A stretch of DNA of 64,000 nucleotides from DASUBN01 sp036000105 (GTDB lineage: Bacteria; Pseudomonadota; Gammaproteobacteria; Natronospirales; REEB76), in contig DASYGE010000012.1 in the NCBI GenBank assembly GCA_036000105.1, forward strand, positions 62,001 through 126,000, read 5' to 3'. Shown in pieces: positions 43,162-51,841 of this stretch. Below the pieces are notes generated by a model. That model saw nothing but the letters and a program-made list of their open reading frames with translations. It was not told the origin of the DNA and did not search any database. Each line of letters opens with the position of its first letter. Position 1 is the first letter of the stretch. Both the position numbers and the translations under genes were made by a program.

Positions 43162-43779
43162 TCAATCGGTCACGGCGAGCAGCAGATCCAGATCCCGTAG
43201 CGAACCCCGCTTCATGGGGCGGCCGTCCACGGGGCTCGCTGGAGCCTCCCGGATGCCGTCCACCTCGAACACCGTGACTTCGATGGGCACGTCGCCGGCC
43301 ACGAACTTGTACACCGGGTATTCATGCTGCACGCCGGCGCCGGTCTTGAGCTTGCGCGCGGAAGGTTCGTAGGGGATCTGCTTCTCCATAAGGAACACCG
43401 CCACGTCCTCGGCCGGATCGCTGAATACGTGCAGATAGACGATGGCGTGTTCCGCGGCGGTGCCCGAGAGCACCGGGCCCACGAGACGCGGGTTGAAGCG
43501 CTGGAACAGCCGCAAGGCTTCCCGTGCGGTCTCGCGCAGGTGCCTCAAGTTGCCGGGCTGGGAATCGGACTGGAACAGCCGCTGGCGTTCGGCCAAGGCC
43601 AGTTCCACTTCGAGGTTGGTGGGCAGATGCAGGCTGCGCGGGTCGAAACCGAGCCGCTCCGCCGCCTTGCGCTTGGCGAAGAGGAAATCCCGCACGCCCT
43701 CCTCGGACATGATGCGGGCCGCTTCCTGCGTGAGCAGGCGCCGCGAATCATCCATGTGCGGCGATACGCGTCGGGTCAT
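43162..43779 (-). CDS. Conserved hypothetical protein, possibly nucleotidyltransferase-like
   Basis: A 205-residue cytosolic protein. RRLLTQEAARIMSEEGVRDFLFAKRKAAERLG is a helical N-terminal segment. The core AAEHAIVYLHVFSDPAEDVAVFLMEKQIPYE and the C-terminal VPIEVTVFEVDGIREAP, then RPMKRGSL, read as a small alpha/beta domain. Similar proteins in gammaproteobacteria have been labelled nucleotidyltransferases or, wrongly, Mur ligases. No complete catalytic motif is certain. I use ATG 43779; a GTG at 43785 and an ATG at 43755 are alternatives. Confidence 0.65.
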   Translation of the reverse strand: MTRRVSPHMDDSRRLLTQEAARIMSEEGVRDFLFAKRKAAERLGFDPRSLHLPTNLEVELALAERQRLFQSDSQPGNLRHLRETAREALRLFQRFNPRLVGPVLSGTAAEHAIVYLHVFSDPAEDVAVFLMEKQIPYEPSARKLKTGAGVQHEYPVYKFVAGDVPIEVTVFEVDGIREAPASPVDGRPMKRGSLRDLDLLLAVTD

Positions 43780-43874
43780 GGGCACTGCGCGTAGTGAGTA
43801 TGCTGAAAAGATAGCACAGGCCCGTGACTATTCCATGTACGCCGGCCCGCGACTTCTTCTGAAACCGCGGGCCT

Positions 43875-44062
43875 CTAGAAGATGTCGCTGCCGGACACGA
43901 CTGCAGGGATGCAGGAGGTAGGGCAACGCAGGGAGCGGTTGCCGAGGGATGCCCGGGAGAGGTGAGTCCGAACCTGCGTCGGACTCACCAAAATCTGCAC
44001 AAGCCCGGACAGCTTGTGCAGAGCTATTAGGAGGGTAGCGATATCAGAAGATATCGCTACCC
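43875..44062. repeat. Hairpin array and family B repeat (copy 2) between mrcA and the 43162 gene
   Basis: Five consecutive inverted repeats: CTGCA-GGGA-TGCAG (about 43892-43905), GGCAAC/GTTGCC (43922-43943), GGTGAGTCCGA/TCGGACTCACC (43961-43989), TGCACAAGC/GCTTGTGCA (43996-44020) and GGGTAGCGATATC/GATATCGCTACCC (44033-44062). The first two match copy 1 near 13220-13255. The 16 bases encoding the mrcA end (GSDIF) are repeated in the same orientation at 43876-43891 with two changes, so they flank the array as a direct repeat. Confidence 0.72.
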
Positions 44063-46422
44063 GTCGCTTGTTTCTTCTTATCCGGCGCCTTGGCCGGCAG
44101 ACGCCCGGTCTGGAAGAACTCGAAGATGGAGCCCGGATCGTCGGCGCTGACGAGGAGCCCGGTGTTGGGATCGATGCGCGCCTCCTCGATGCCGAAGGGC
44201 CGCGGGAAGATGTCTTTAGGCACGGCCACGTCGTGCATGGCGGGACCGACGAAATCCATCCACAGGGGCAGGGCCGCGAGCGCCCCCTGCTCACCCACTC
44301 CCAGTGTCTGGGAAGGCTGGTCGTTACCCACCCACACCACCGTGACCATATGCGGGCTGAATCCGTCGAACCAGGCGTCGGTGTAGTCGTTGGAAGTGCC
44401 GGTCTTGCCGGCGATATCCGGTCGGTTCAGGGACAGGGCCAGCACGCCGGTGCCGCTCTTGATGACTTCCTGCAGCATGCTGGTCATGAGCCAGGCATTC
44501 TGCGGAGTGATCACCTGGGGAGCGCCTGCCGGCATACCGGTGGCGGGATCGCCCTTGTCGGCGGTGAGCCCACAGGTCCCGCAGGCGATCTCCGGGTCCG
44601 CCTGGAACAGCACCTTGCCATCGCCATCCTCCACCTGCTGGATGAAGTAAGGCGTCACCCGGTAGCCCTGGTTGGCGAACACGGCGTAGCCCCGCGCCAT
44701 CTCCATGGGCTCAAGGCTGGCACTGCCCAGGGCCATGGTGAGGTCATGGGGCAACTCATCGGGGCTGAAACCGAAGTTCGCCAGATACTTGACGGCATTA
44801 TCCACGCCGAGCGCCTGCAGAACCCGGATGGTGACCAGATTGAGGGAATGGGCCAGCGCATTGCGCAGTCGGGTGGGACCGGTGAAATCGCCCTCGAAGT
44901 TGCGCGGTCGCCAGACGTTGCCGTTCTTGGGATCGTTCACCACCACCGGGGCATTGGGCACCACCGTCGCGGGGGTGAAGCCGTTCTCCAGGGCCGCTGA
45001 ATAGATGAAAGGCTTGAAGGAGGAACCGGGCTGACGATGGGCCTGGATCACCCGGTTGTACTTGCTGGCGTTGTAATCGAACCCCCCTACGAGAGCCACC
45101 ACGGCCCCGTCCACCGGGTCGAGGGAAACGAGCGCACCCTGGGCCTCCGGTACCTGGGCCAGGCTCCAGCCACCCTCCTGGCGCCGCAGATAGACGACGT
45201 CGCCACGGCTGAGGATGTCCGCTGCGGTCTTGGGCGTGGGCCCCATGCTATTGATGCTGAGGTATTTGCGGGCCCACTTGAGCCCCGGCCAGTCCACTTT
45301 TACCTGACCCGCGCCATCGGCATAGAACTCGACGCTCTGAGCCTCCACCTTCACGGTGACCGCGGGGTAAAGGTCGCCCACGTGGTCCCGATCCTCCACT
45401 GTCTTGTCGAGGGCGTCATCGTTGGCATTGGCCGGGATCTCCACATGGGCGATCGCGCCGCGCCAGCCATGGCGTTGGTCGTACTGCAGTAGGCCGTCGC
45501 GCACCGCCTGGGAGGCCAGAGGCTGCAGACGGCTGTCTACGGTGGTCACCACCGAATACCCGGCGGTATAGGCGTCGTCGCCGTACTTACCCACCATGTA
45601 ATCCCGCACCATCTCCGCCACGTAAGGTGCATCCACCTCGGCGGTGGGCTCGTGGAAGGAAGCATCGTCCGCCTCGGCCATGGCGGCGCCGTACTGCTGC
45701 TGGGTGATGTAGCCGTTGGCCAGCATGCGACCGAGCACATAACCCCGGCGTGCCAGAGCCCGGTCGGGGTCCACCAAGGGATTGGCAGTCGAGGGCGCCT
45801 GGGGGAGCCCCGCGATCATAGCGGTCTGGGCCAAGGTCAGATGGCTCACGTCGGTGCCGTAATAAGCCTCGGCCGCGGCCCCCACGCCGTAGGCGCGGCT
45901 GCCGAGATAAATCTTGTTGAGATACAGCGCCATGATGTCCTGCTTGGACAGCTGGTGCTCGATCTTGAAAGCCAGGAACACCTCGCGCATCTTGCGGGTG
46001 AAGGTCTTCTCAGGCGTCAGGAAGAAGTTCCGGGCCAGCTGCATAGTGATGGTGCCGCCGCCCTGGGTCTTCTCGCCGGTGGTGGCGAAATGCACCCCGG
46101 CCCGCAGCATGCCCTCCATGTCCACCCCCGGGTGCTCCCAGAAGTGCTCGTCCTCGGCGGCCACGAAGGCATCCACCATGGTCTTGGGGATCTGGGCGTA
46201 ATCCAGCGGGATGCGGCGCTTCTCACCGAAGACCGCCAGGAGCCGCCCGTCCCGGGTATAGACCCTTAAGGGGACCTGGAGGCGGATGTCCTTGAGTACG
46301 TCCACCGACGGGAGCCCAGGCGCCAGCACCAAATAGGCCACCAGAAGGCCCACCAACCCCAACCCAAAGAGGCCAAGGAAGCCGGCAATCACAACATATA
46401 GGGGTTTGGGCAGTTTGGGCAT
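44044..46422 (-). CDS. mrcA: Penicillin-binding protein 1A
   Basis: A 792-residue bifunctional class A PBP. After one membrane helix (about 7-31), the GT51 glycosyltransferase has AAEDEHFWEHPGVD (catalytic Glu) and GGGTITMQLARNFFLTPEKT; an OB-like insert follows; the transpeptidase has PGSSFKPFIY (Ser near 466), a later SxN and AGKTGTSNDYTDAWF (about 670). The open frame reaches 46461, but ATG 46422 starts directly before the membrane helix. It is divergent from pilM, as in Pseudomonas. The last codons form one arm of a 13-bp hairpin. Confidence 0.96.
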   Translation of the reverse strand: MPKLPKPLYVVIAGFLGLFGLGLVGLLVAYLVLAPGLPSVDVLKDIRLQVPLRVYTRDGRLLAVFGEKRRIPLDYAQIPKTMVDAFVAAEDEHFWEHPGVDMEGMLRAGVHFATTGEKTQGGGTITMQLARNFFLTPEKTFTRKMREVFLAFKIEHQLSKQDIMALYLNKIYLGSRAYGVGAAAEAYYGTDVSHLTLAQTAMIAGLPQAPSTANPLVDPDRALARRGYVLGRMLANGYITQQQYGAAMAEADDASFHEPTAEVDAPYVAEMVRDYMVGKYGDDAYTAGYSVVTTVDSRLQPLASQAVRDGLLQYDQRHGWRGAIAHVEIPANANDDALDKTVEDRDHVGDLYPAVTVKVEAQSVEFYADGAGQVKVDWPGLKWARKYLSINSMGPTPKTAADILSRGDVVYLRRQEGGWSLAQVPEAQGALVSLDPVDGAVVALVGGFDYNASKYNRVIQAHRQPGSSFKPFIYSAALENGFTPATVVPNAPVVVNDPKNGNVWRPRNFEGDFTGPTRLRNALAHSLNLVTIRVLQALGVDNAVKYLANFGFSPDELPHDLTMALGSASLEPMEMARGYAVFANQGYRVTPYFIQQVEDGDGKVLFQADPEIACGTCGLTADKGDPATGMPAGAPQVITPQNAWLMTSMLQEVIKSGTGVLALSLNRPDIAGKTGTSNDYTDAWFDGFSPHMVTVVWVGNDQPSQTLGVGEQGALAALPLWMDFVGPAMHDVAVPKDIFPRPFGIEEARIDPNTGLLVSADDPGSIFEFFQTGRLPAKAPDKKKQATGSDIF

Positions 46423-46501
46423 GGTCAATCCAGGGGATAAGCTGTGGAAAACTGTCCCCAAAGGCCCTTTTCGGCAGGGGTCAAAATGGCAAAATATTTA
46501 T

Positions 46502-46548
46502 TTGATTTAGTCATTTGTTGATATATATTGAAGCTGTGACTTAAGTCA
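46502..46548 (+). promoter_or_regulatory. Predicted promoter of pilMNOPQ with nearby palindrome
   Basis: -35 TTGATT (46502-46507), 16-bp spacer, -10 TATATT (46524-46529). The perfect palindrome TGACTTAAGTCA (46537-46548) lies at the expected transcript start and might be an operator. The region 46490-46550 is AT-rich. Confidence 0.55.
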
Positions 46549-46615
46549 TGGGACGGCCTGCCAAAGGCCGATTTTGGGCGTCCATAGGGCTTCAGGACTT
46601 CGAGGATACAAAGAC

Positions 46616-47674
46616 GTGCTGTTCAAGCCATCGTCACCCCCCCTCTTGGGTATAGACATCAGCACCTCGTCGGTGAAGCTCATCGAGCTCGCCAAGGCCG
46701 GTAATTCCTATCGGGTGGAGAGTTTCGCAGCGGAACCCATGCCCGCCAATGCTATCACCGACAAGGTGATCATGGATGTGGATGCCGTGGGCGAGGCCCT
46801 GCGCAAGGCCGTCAAACGCGCGAGCCCGGGCAGCAAGAACGCGGCCGTGGCCATCAGCGGCCAAATCATGACCAAGACCATCCAGATGCCTGCCAAGCTG
46901 TCCGATAAGGACTTGGGCGAGCAGATCGAACTCCAGGCCGACCAGTACATCTCCCAGCCCATCGAAGAAGTGGCTTTCGACTACGAGATCATGGGCCCTT
47001 CCCAGTCCGATCCCGAACTCGTGGACGTGCTGCTGGTGGCCGCGCGCCGCGAGAGCGTGGACAAGCTCGCCAACGTGCTGGAGATCGCCGGTCTCACCGC
47101 CAAGGTGGTGGATGTGGAGGCCTTCGCGCTGGAGAACGCCTGCAAGCTCCTCACTTATCAGATGATGGACGAAGGCCTGGACCGCACCATCGCGCTTGTG
47201 GACTTCGGCGCGGCCGTGACGAGCTTCAGCGTGCTGCACGACCGGAAGATCATCTACACCTATAGCAGCGACTTCGGAGGCAAGCAGCTGACCGAAGAGA
47301 TCATGCGGCATTACGGCCTCACCTATGAGGAAGCCGGCAAGGCGAAGAAGGAAGGTGGCTTGCCGGGCAATTACAAGGTCGAGATCCTCGACCCCTTCTC
47401 CGATGACATGGCGCAGACGGTGAACCGCTCCCTGCAGTTCTTCCTGTCTTCCACCAGCGAATATACCCATCTCGACCAGATCCTGGTGTGTGGTGGTTGC
47501 GCCTCGATCCCCGGCGCCGCGGAACGCATCAGCGAGAAGCTGGGCACGCCGGCGGTGATCGGCAACCCTTTCGGGCAGATGAAGATGTCCTCCCGCGCCA
47601 AGACCCAGCTGTCCACGGCTGAATCCCCGGCCCTCCTGGTCGCCTGCGGTCTGGCCCTACGGAGCTTCGACTGA
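46616..47674 (+). CDS. pilM: Type IV pilus assembly protein PilM
   Basis: A 352-residue actin-like cytoplasmic protein that, with PilN, PilO and PilP, links the pilus motor to the secretin. PPLLGIDISTSSVKLIELAKAG is the PilM phosphate-1-type start, and ADQYISQPIEEVAFDYEI, VVDVEAFALENA, ALVDFGAAVTSFSVL and VCGGCASIPG complete the actin fold. I use GTG 46616, with a GAGGA 10 nt upstream; an ATG at 46574 would add 14 residues. Confidence 0.95.
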   Translation: MLFKPSSPPLLGIDISTSSVKLIELAKAGNSYRVESFAAEPMPANAITDKVIMDVDAVGEALRKAVKRASPGSKNAAVAISGQIMTKTIQMPAKLSDKDLGEQIELQADQYISQPIEEVAFDYEIMGPSQSDPELVDVLLVAARRESVDKLANVLEIAGLTAKVVDVEAFALENACKLLTYQMMDEGLDRTIALVDFGAAVTSFSVLHDRKIIYTYSSDFGGKQLTEEIMRHYGLTYEEAGKAKKEGGLPGNYKVEILDPFSDDMAQTVNRSLQFFLSSTSEYTHLDQILVCGGCASIPGAAERISEKLGTPAVIGNPFGQMKMSSRAKTQLSTAESPALLVACGLALRSFD

Positions 47675-47675
47675 C

Positions 47676-48260
47676 ATGGCGCGCATAAACCTGCTTCCCT
47701 GGCGAGAAGAACGGCGCAAGCTGCGCCAACGCCAGTTCAACGTGGTGATGATCGTGGTGGGCGTGGCCAGCGCGTTCACGGTGTTCCTCCTGTGGGGTGC
47801 CATGGACACGGCCATCAACAACCAGAACGCGCGTAATGCGTACCTCACCGACCAGATCAAGCTCATGGATGACAAGATCGCCCAGATCAAGGATCTGCAG
47901 GACACCAAGCAGCGCCTGCTGGCGCGCATGCAGATCATCCAACAGCTCCAGGAGAGCCGCCCTATCGAAGTGCATCTCTTCGACCAGCTGGTGAAGACCC
48001 TTCCGCCCGGCATCTATCTCACGTCCATCTCTCAGAACGGCGCCAGCCTGACCCTGCAGGGGGTTGCCGAATCCAGTGCCCGCGTTTCCACCTATCTGCG
48101 CAACATCGATGCCTCCCCTTGGCTGGGTGAGCCGAACCTGCAAGTGGTGCAGAAAGACAACGCCAAGAGTGGTGCGCAGACCTTCTCCATCACCGCCAAG
48201 GTGGAAGACAAGAATGCCCAGCAGCAGAAAGACAAGGACGCTGCCGGAGGCGCGCCATGA
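47676..48260 (+). CDS. pilN: Type IV pilus assembly protein PilN
   Basis: A 194-residue bitopic protein. The conserved cytoplasmic start MARINLLPWREERRK binds PilM; one membrane helix spans about 24-44, followed by a coiled coil (residues about 50-95) and a ferredoxin-like periplasmic domain. It begins 1 bp after pilM and overlaps pilO by 4 bp. Confidence 0.95.
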   Translation: MARINLLPWREERRKLRQRQFNVVMIVVGVASAFTVFLLWGAMDTAINNQNARNAYLTDQIKLMDDKIAQIKDLQDTKQRLLARMQIIQQLQESRPIEVHLFDQLVKTLPPGIYLTSISQNGASLTLQGVAESSARVSTYLRNIDASPWLGEPNLQVVQKDNAKSGAQTFSITAKVEDKNAQQQKDKDAAGGAP

Positions 48261-48922
48261 AGCTGGAAGACCTGAAAAATTTCGACTTCAACCAGCTGCG
48301 CACACTGGACCCCAAGAACATGGGCAGCTGGCCGCTGCCCCTGCGCATCGCTGTGCTGGTACTGCTATACGTCGCCATATTGGTCGGCGGCTATTTAGTG
48401 CCCGGCAGTGTTGCGGACCAGCGTGACCAGTACAGCGGGCTCCAGGACAACGAGACCAAATTGAAGTCCGACTTCGAGAGCAAGGCACTCCAGGCGGCCA
48501 ACCTGGATATCTACAAGAAACAGCTGGACGACATGCAGAAGGACTTCGGCACCATCGTGCGTCAACTGCCCGGCCAGACCGAGATCCCGAGCCTCTTGCA
48601 GGACATCTCCCAGGCGGCCCAGGTGGACGGCCTGAAGCAGGATCTTTTCCGCCCCGGCGGCGAAGCACCCAAGGACTTCTACGCAGAGAAGCCCATCGAG
48701 CTGACGCTGGAAGGCGGTTATCACCAGTTCGGCAAGTTCGTGAGCGACGTGGCGAGCCTGCCGCGCATCGTCACCCTGCATAACATCAACATCAAACCCG
48801 CATCCGGTGCCGGCACTGACAACCTCGTAATGACGCTCACCGCCAAGACCTACCGTTACCTGGAAGGCGACGAGCAGCAGAGCGCCAAGCCCGGCAAGCC
48901 TGCCAAGAAAGGAGGCGGATGA
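48257..48922 (+). CDS. pilO: Type IV pilus assembly protein PilO
   Basis: A 221-residue partner of PilN with the same plan. MKLEDLKNFDFNQLRTLDPKN precedes a membrane helix (about 33-52), then a coiled coil (ETKLKSDFESKALQAANLDIYKKQ) and a ferredoxin-like domain with LPGQTEIPSLLQDISQAAQ and TLEGGYHQFGKFVSDVASLPRIV. It overlaps pilN and pilP by 4 bp each. Confidence 0.95.
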   Translation: MKLEDLKNFDFNQLRTLDPKNMGSWPLPLRIAVLVLLYVAILVGGYLVPGSVADQRDQYSGLQDNETKLKSDFESKALQAANLDIYKKQLDDMQKDFGTIVRQLPGQTEIPSLLQDISQAAQVDGLKQDLFRPGGEAPKDFYAEKPIELTLEGGYHQFGKFVSDVASLPRIVTLHNINIKPASGAGTDNLVMTLTAKTYRYLEGDEQQSAKPGKPAKKGGG

Positions 48923-49470
48923 TGGACCGCCGGCTTTCCACTCCCACACGGCTGGTGCTGGCGGCGCTGGCGCTTTCCACACTCGCGGGGCTCGCCGGCT
49001 GCGGCGACCGCATGGGCGATCTGCGTGAATACACCAACGAAGTGAAGGCCCGCAAGGGCGGCCGCATCGAGCCGCCGCCGCAGATCAAGCCTTTCGAGAC
49101 GTTCATCTATAACGATGGGGACCAGCGCTCGCCGTTCATGCCGCAGCTGGAAGCCCTGGCCAGCAACGCCGCCAAGAACACCTCCACCACCGGCCTGCAC
49201 CCGGATTTCAATCGCAACCGCGAATACCTGGAACAGTTCCCGTTGGATGGCCTCAAGATGGTGGGCACGCTCACCGTGAGCGGCACCTTGTTCGCGCTCG
49301 TCAAGGACAGTGACAACATCCTTCACCGGGTGAACGACGGGAATTACATGGGGCAGAATTACGGGAAGATCATCAGCATCACCGATTCCGAGATCAAACT
49401 GCGGGAAATCGTGCCCGACGGCCAAGGTGGCTGGTCGGAGCGCGTCACTACCGTGACGCTCAGCGAATGA
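48919..49470 (+). CDS. pilP: Type IV pilus lipoprotein PilP
   Basis: A 183-residue inner-membrane lipoprotein (lipobox LAGC near residue 28) that bridges PilNO to PilQ. A flexible linker with KARKGGRIEPPPQIKPFETF leads to a beta-sandwich domain (LEQFPLDGLKMVGTLTVSGTLFALVKDSDNILHRV, split over several strands, then IISITDSEIKLREIV). It overlaps pilO, and its stop overlaps an ATG in the pilQ frame. Confidence 0.94.
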   Translation: MMDRRLSTPTRLVLAALALSTLAGLAGCGDRMGDLREYTNEVKARKGGRIEPPPQIKPFETFIYNDGDQRSPFMPQLEALASNAAKNTSTTGLHPDFNRNREYLEQFPLDGLKMVGTLTVSGTLFALVKDSDNILHRVNDGNYMGQNYGKIISITDSEIKLREIVPDGQGGWSERVTTVTLSE

Positions 49471-49490
49471 CCGCGAGGTGGGAGACGGCC

Positions 49491-51809
49491 ATGAATAAAA
49501 GAACCCTTTTGCAGACTGGATTAAGCCACGGCGTGCGGCGCGGCGGCTTGTTGCTCGCGCTCATGGCGGGAACACTGCTCGCGGCCGGAACGGCTTTCGC
49601 CGACGACCAGGGCCACAACCAGTTGCAATCCATCAGTGCGCAGAAGCTCGGCGGCGACCGGGTGCAGCTCACGCTGCAGCTCTCGGGCCCTGCGCCCCAG
49701 CCCCTGGCCTTCACCGTAAACCAGCCGGCGCGCATCTCGCTCGACCTGGATGACACGCGCCTCACCCTCAAGCAGCACAAGACAGATGTGCAGCAGGGCA
49801 TGGTGAACAGTGTGGTGGCCGCGGAAGCCGGCGGCCGCACGCGCATCGTGATCAACTTGACGACGCTCGTGCCCTACGCCACCCACGCCGACGGCAACAA
49901 CCTCTACGTGATCGTGGGCAGCAGCCCGACCGACACCGCCGTGGCCCAGACCCCGGTGACCGGCTTTGGCCCGCAGGTGACGGGCGCCGCGGCCGTGGTG
50001 GCCGCCGCCACCCCCGCGCCTGCCCAGGCTGCTGCGGCCCCTGCTCCGGCGCCTACCCATGCGGCCGCGCCTGCGGCGAGCTATGCGGCTCCCGCCGGCG
50101 GTTCGCAGATAGCCAACGTGGATTTCCGCCGCGGTCCGGATGGTTCCGGACAAGTAGTGGTGACGCTGCCGGACCCCTCGGTGATCGGCAACGTGCATGA
50201 TCAGAACGGCGCGGTGGCAGTGGACTTCGCCAACGCGAAACTCCCGGAAGACATGGTCCGGCGCATGGACGTGACCGACTTCGCGACGCCGGTGCAGTAC
50301 ATCGACGCCCAGAACACCCCGACCGGCGCGCAACTGGTCATCCATTCCGCGGGGCAGTTCGAGAAGCTCGCGTATCAGAGCGACAACACCTTCTCCGTGG
50401 AGTTCAAGCCGCTCACCGCGGCGAGCGCCGCAGCCCAGGCCACTCAGAAGAAACAGTACACCGGCCAGAAGATCAGCCTCAACTTCCAGAGCATCGACCT
50501 GCGCGCGGTGCTCGCGATCCTCGCTGACTCCAGCGGCAAGAACCTGGTGGTCTCCGACAGCGTAAACGGCAACATCACCCTGCGCCTGCAGGACGTGCCC
50601 TGGGACCAGGCGCTGGACATCATCCTGCGCACCAAGGGTCTCGCCACCCGCGAGTACGGCAACGTCATGATGGTGGGCACCGCGACCGAGGTAGCCAACC
50701 AGGAGCAGGCGGAAGCCACGGCGCAGCAGAGCCTGCAGCAGGTGGAACCGCTGGAGTCGGCCTTCATCCAGGTGAACTACGCAAAGGCCGGTGACCTGCA
50801 GACCCTGATCAAGGGCAGCGGCGACACCGGCATGCTCTCCAAGCGCGGTAGCGTGTCGGTGGATGCACGCACCAACACCCTGCTGGTGCAGGACACCGCC
50901 AGCAACGTGAACAATGTCCGTAACTTGGTCCAGAGACTCGACGTGGCGGTGAAGCAGGTGCTGATCGAGTCACGCATCGTGGTGGCGAACAACGACTTCA
51001 GCCGTCAGCTGGGTTCGCAGCTCGGCTACACCGGCTCGCGTCTCACCAAGAACACGCTCATGACCACCTCGGGCACCCTGGCAGGCACCGATTCCATGGT
51101 CGGCAACTACATCACGAGTTCGAACGCGGTCAACAACGCCATCAACGCCGGCACCGTCCCGATCCCGCTCTTGACGCCGTTCACAGCACCGGGGCTGGCC
51201 AACCGCCTGAACGTGAACGTCCCGACCGCAGGCGCGGCGGGTTCCATCGCCTTCTCCGTGCTGCGCGGCGATTCGCTCATCGACCTGGAACTCTCCGCCT
51301 TGCAGTCCGAAGGCCAGGGCGAGATCGTATCCAGCCCCCGCGTGCTGACTGCCGACCAGAAGCAGGCGCACATCGAGCAGGGCATACAGATCCCCTACCA
51401 GCAGGCTTCTTCCAGCGGCGCCACCACCACCGCCTTCAAGTCGGCGGTGTTGAGCCTGGACGTGACCCCGCAAATCACGCCTGACTCGCGCGTCATCATG
51501 GACCTCGAAGTGCATGACGATGCCGTGGGTCAGAACGTGCAGAGCGCCACCGGCGGCGCCGTGCCTACCATCGACACCCGCGACGTCAGGACCCAGGTGC
51601 TGGTGAACGACGGCGACACCGTGGTACTGGGCGGCATCTACGAGACCACCGAGAACACTTCCGTGAGCAAGGTGCCGCTCTTGGGCGACCTGCCGCTGCT
51701 CGGCTGGCTGTTCCGCAACACCCAGACCAAAAACAACAAGGATGAGCTGCTCATCTTTGTGACACCGAAGATAGTCGACCAGGCCGCCGCGGCCGCCTTG
51801 GGACAATGA
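49491..51809 (+). CDS. pilQ: Type IV pilus secretin PilQ
   Basis: A 772-residue outer membrane secretin through which the pilus passes. A signal peptide ends near AGTAFA. Two AMIN domains bind peptidoglycan, separated by an Ala/Pro-rich linker (about residues 170-195). N0/N1 domains begin at KISLNFQSIDLRAVLAILADSSG, and the secretin core has VLIESRIVVANNDFSRQLG, GEIVSSPRVLTADQK and PLLGDLPLLGWLF. I chose ATG 49491, which has GGGAG 7 nt upstream, over ATG 49467. Confidence 0.96.
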   Translation: MNKRTLLQTGLSHGVRRGGLLLALMAGTLLAAGTAFADDQGHNQLQSISAQKLGGDRVQLTLQLSGPAPQPLAFTVNQPARISLDLDDTRLTLKQHKTDVQQGMVNSVVAAEAGGRTRIVINLTTLVPYATHADGNNLYVIVGSSPTDTAVAQTPVTGFGPQVTGAAAVVAAATPAPAQAAAAPAPAPTHAAAPAASYAAPAGGSQIANVDFRRGPDGSGQVVVTLPDPSVIGNVHDQNGAVAVDFANAKLPEDMVRRMDVTDFATPVQYIDAQNTPTGAQLVIHSAGQFEKLAYQSDNTFSVEFKPLTAASAAAQATQKKQYTGQKISLNFQSIDLRAVLAILADSSGKNLVVSDSVNGNITLRLQDVPWDQALDIILRTKGLATREYGNVMMVGTATEVANQEQAEATAQQSLQQVEPLESAFIQVNYAKAGDLQTLIKGSGDTGMLSKRGSVSVDARTNTLLVQDTASNVNNVRNLVQRLDVAVKQVLIESRIVVANNDFSRQLGSQLGYTGSRLTKNTLMTTSGTLAGTDSMVGNYITSSNAVNNAINAGTVPIPLLTPFTAPGLANRLNVNVPTAGAAGSIAFSVLRGDSLIDLELSALQSEGQGEIVSSPRVLTADQKQAHIEQGIQIPYQQASSSGATTTAFKSAVLSLDVTPQITPDSRVIMDLEVHDDAVGQNVQSATGGAVPTIDTRDVRTQVLVNDGDTVVLGGIYETTENTSVSKVPLLGDLPLLGWLFRNTQTKNNKDELLIFVTPKIVDQAAAAALGQ

Positions 51810-51841
51810 GGCGCCGTTACGGCTGAAACAAGGAAATCACC

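Noticed and set aside
43893..44062. CRISPR array
   Set aside because: The repeats are inverted hairpins of differing sequence, not regularly spaced direct repeats.
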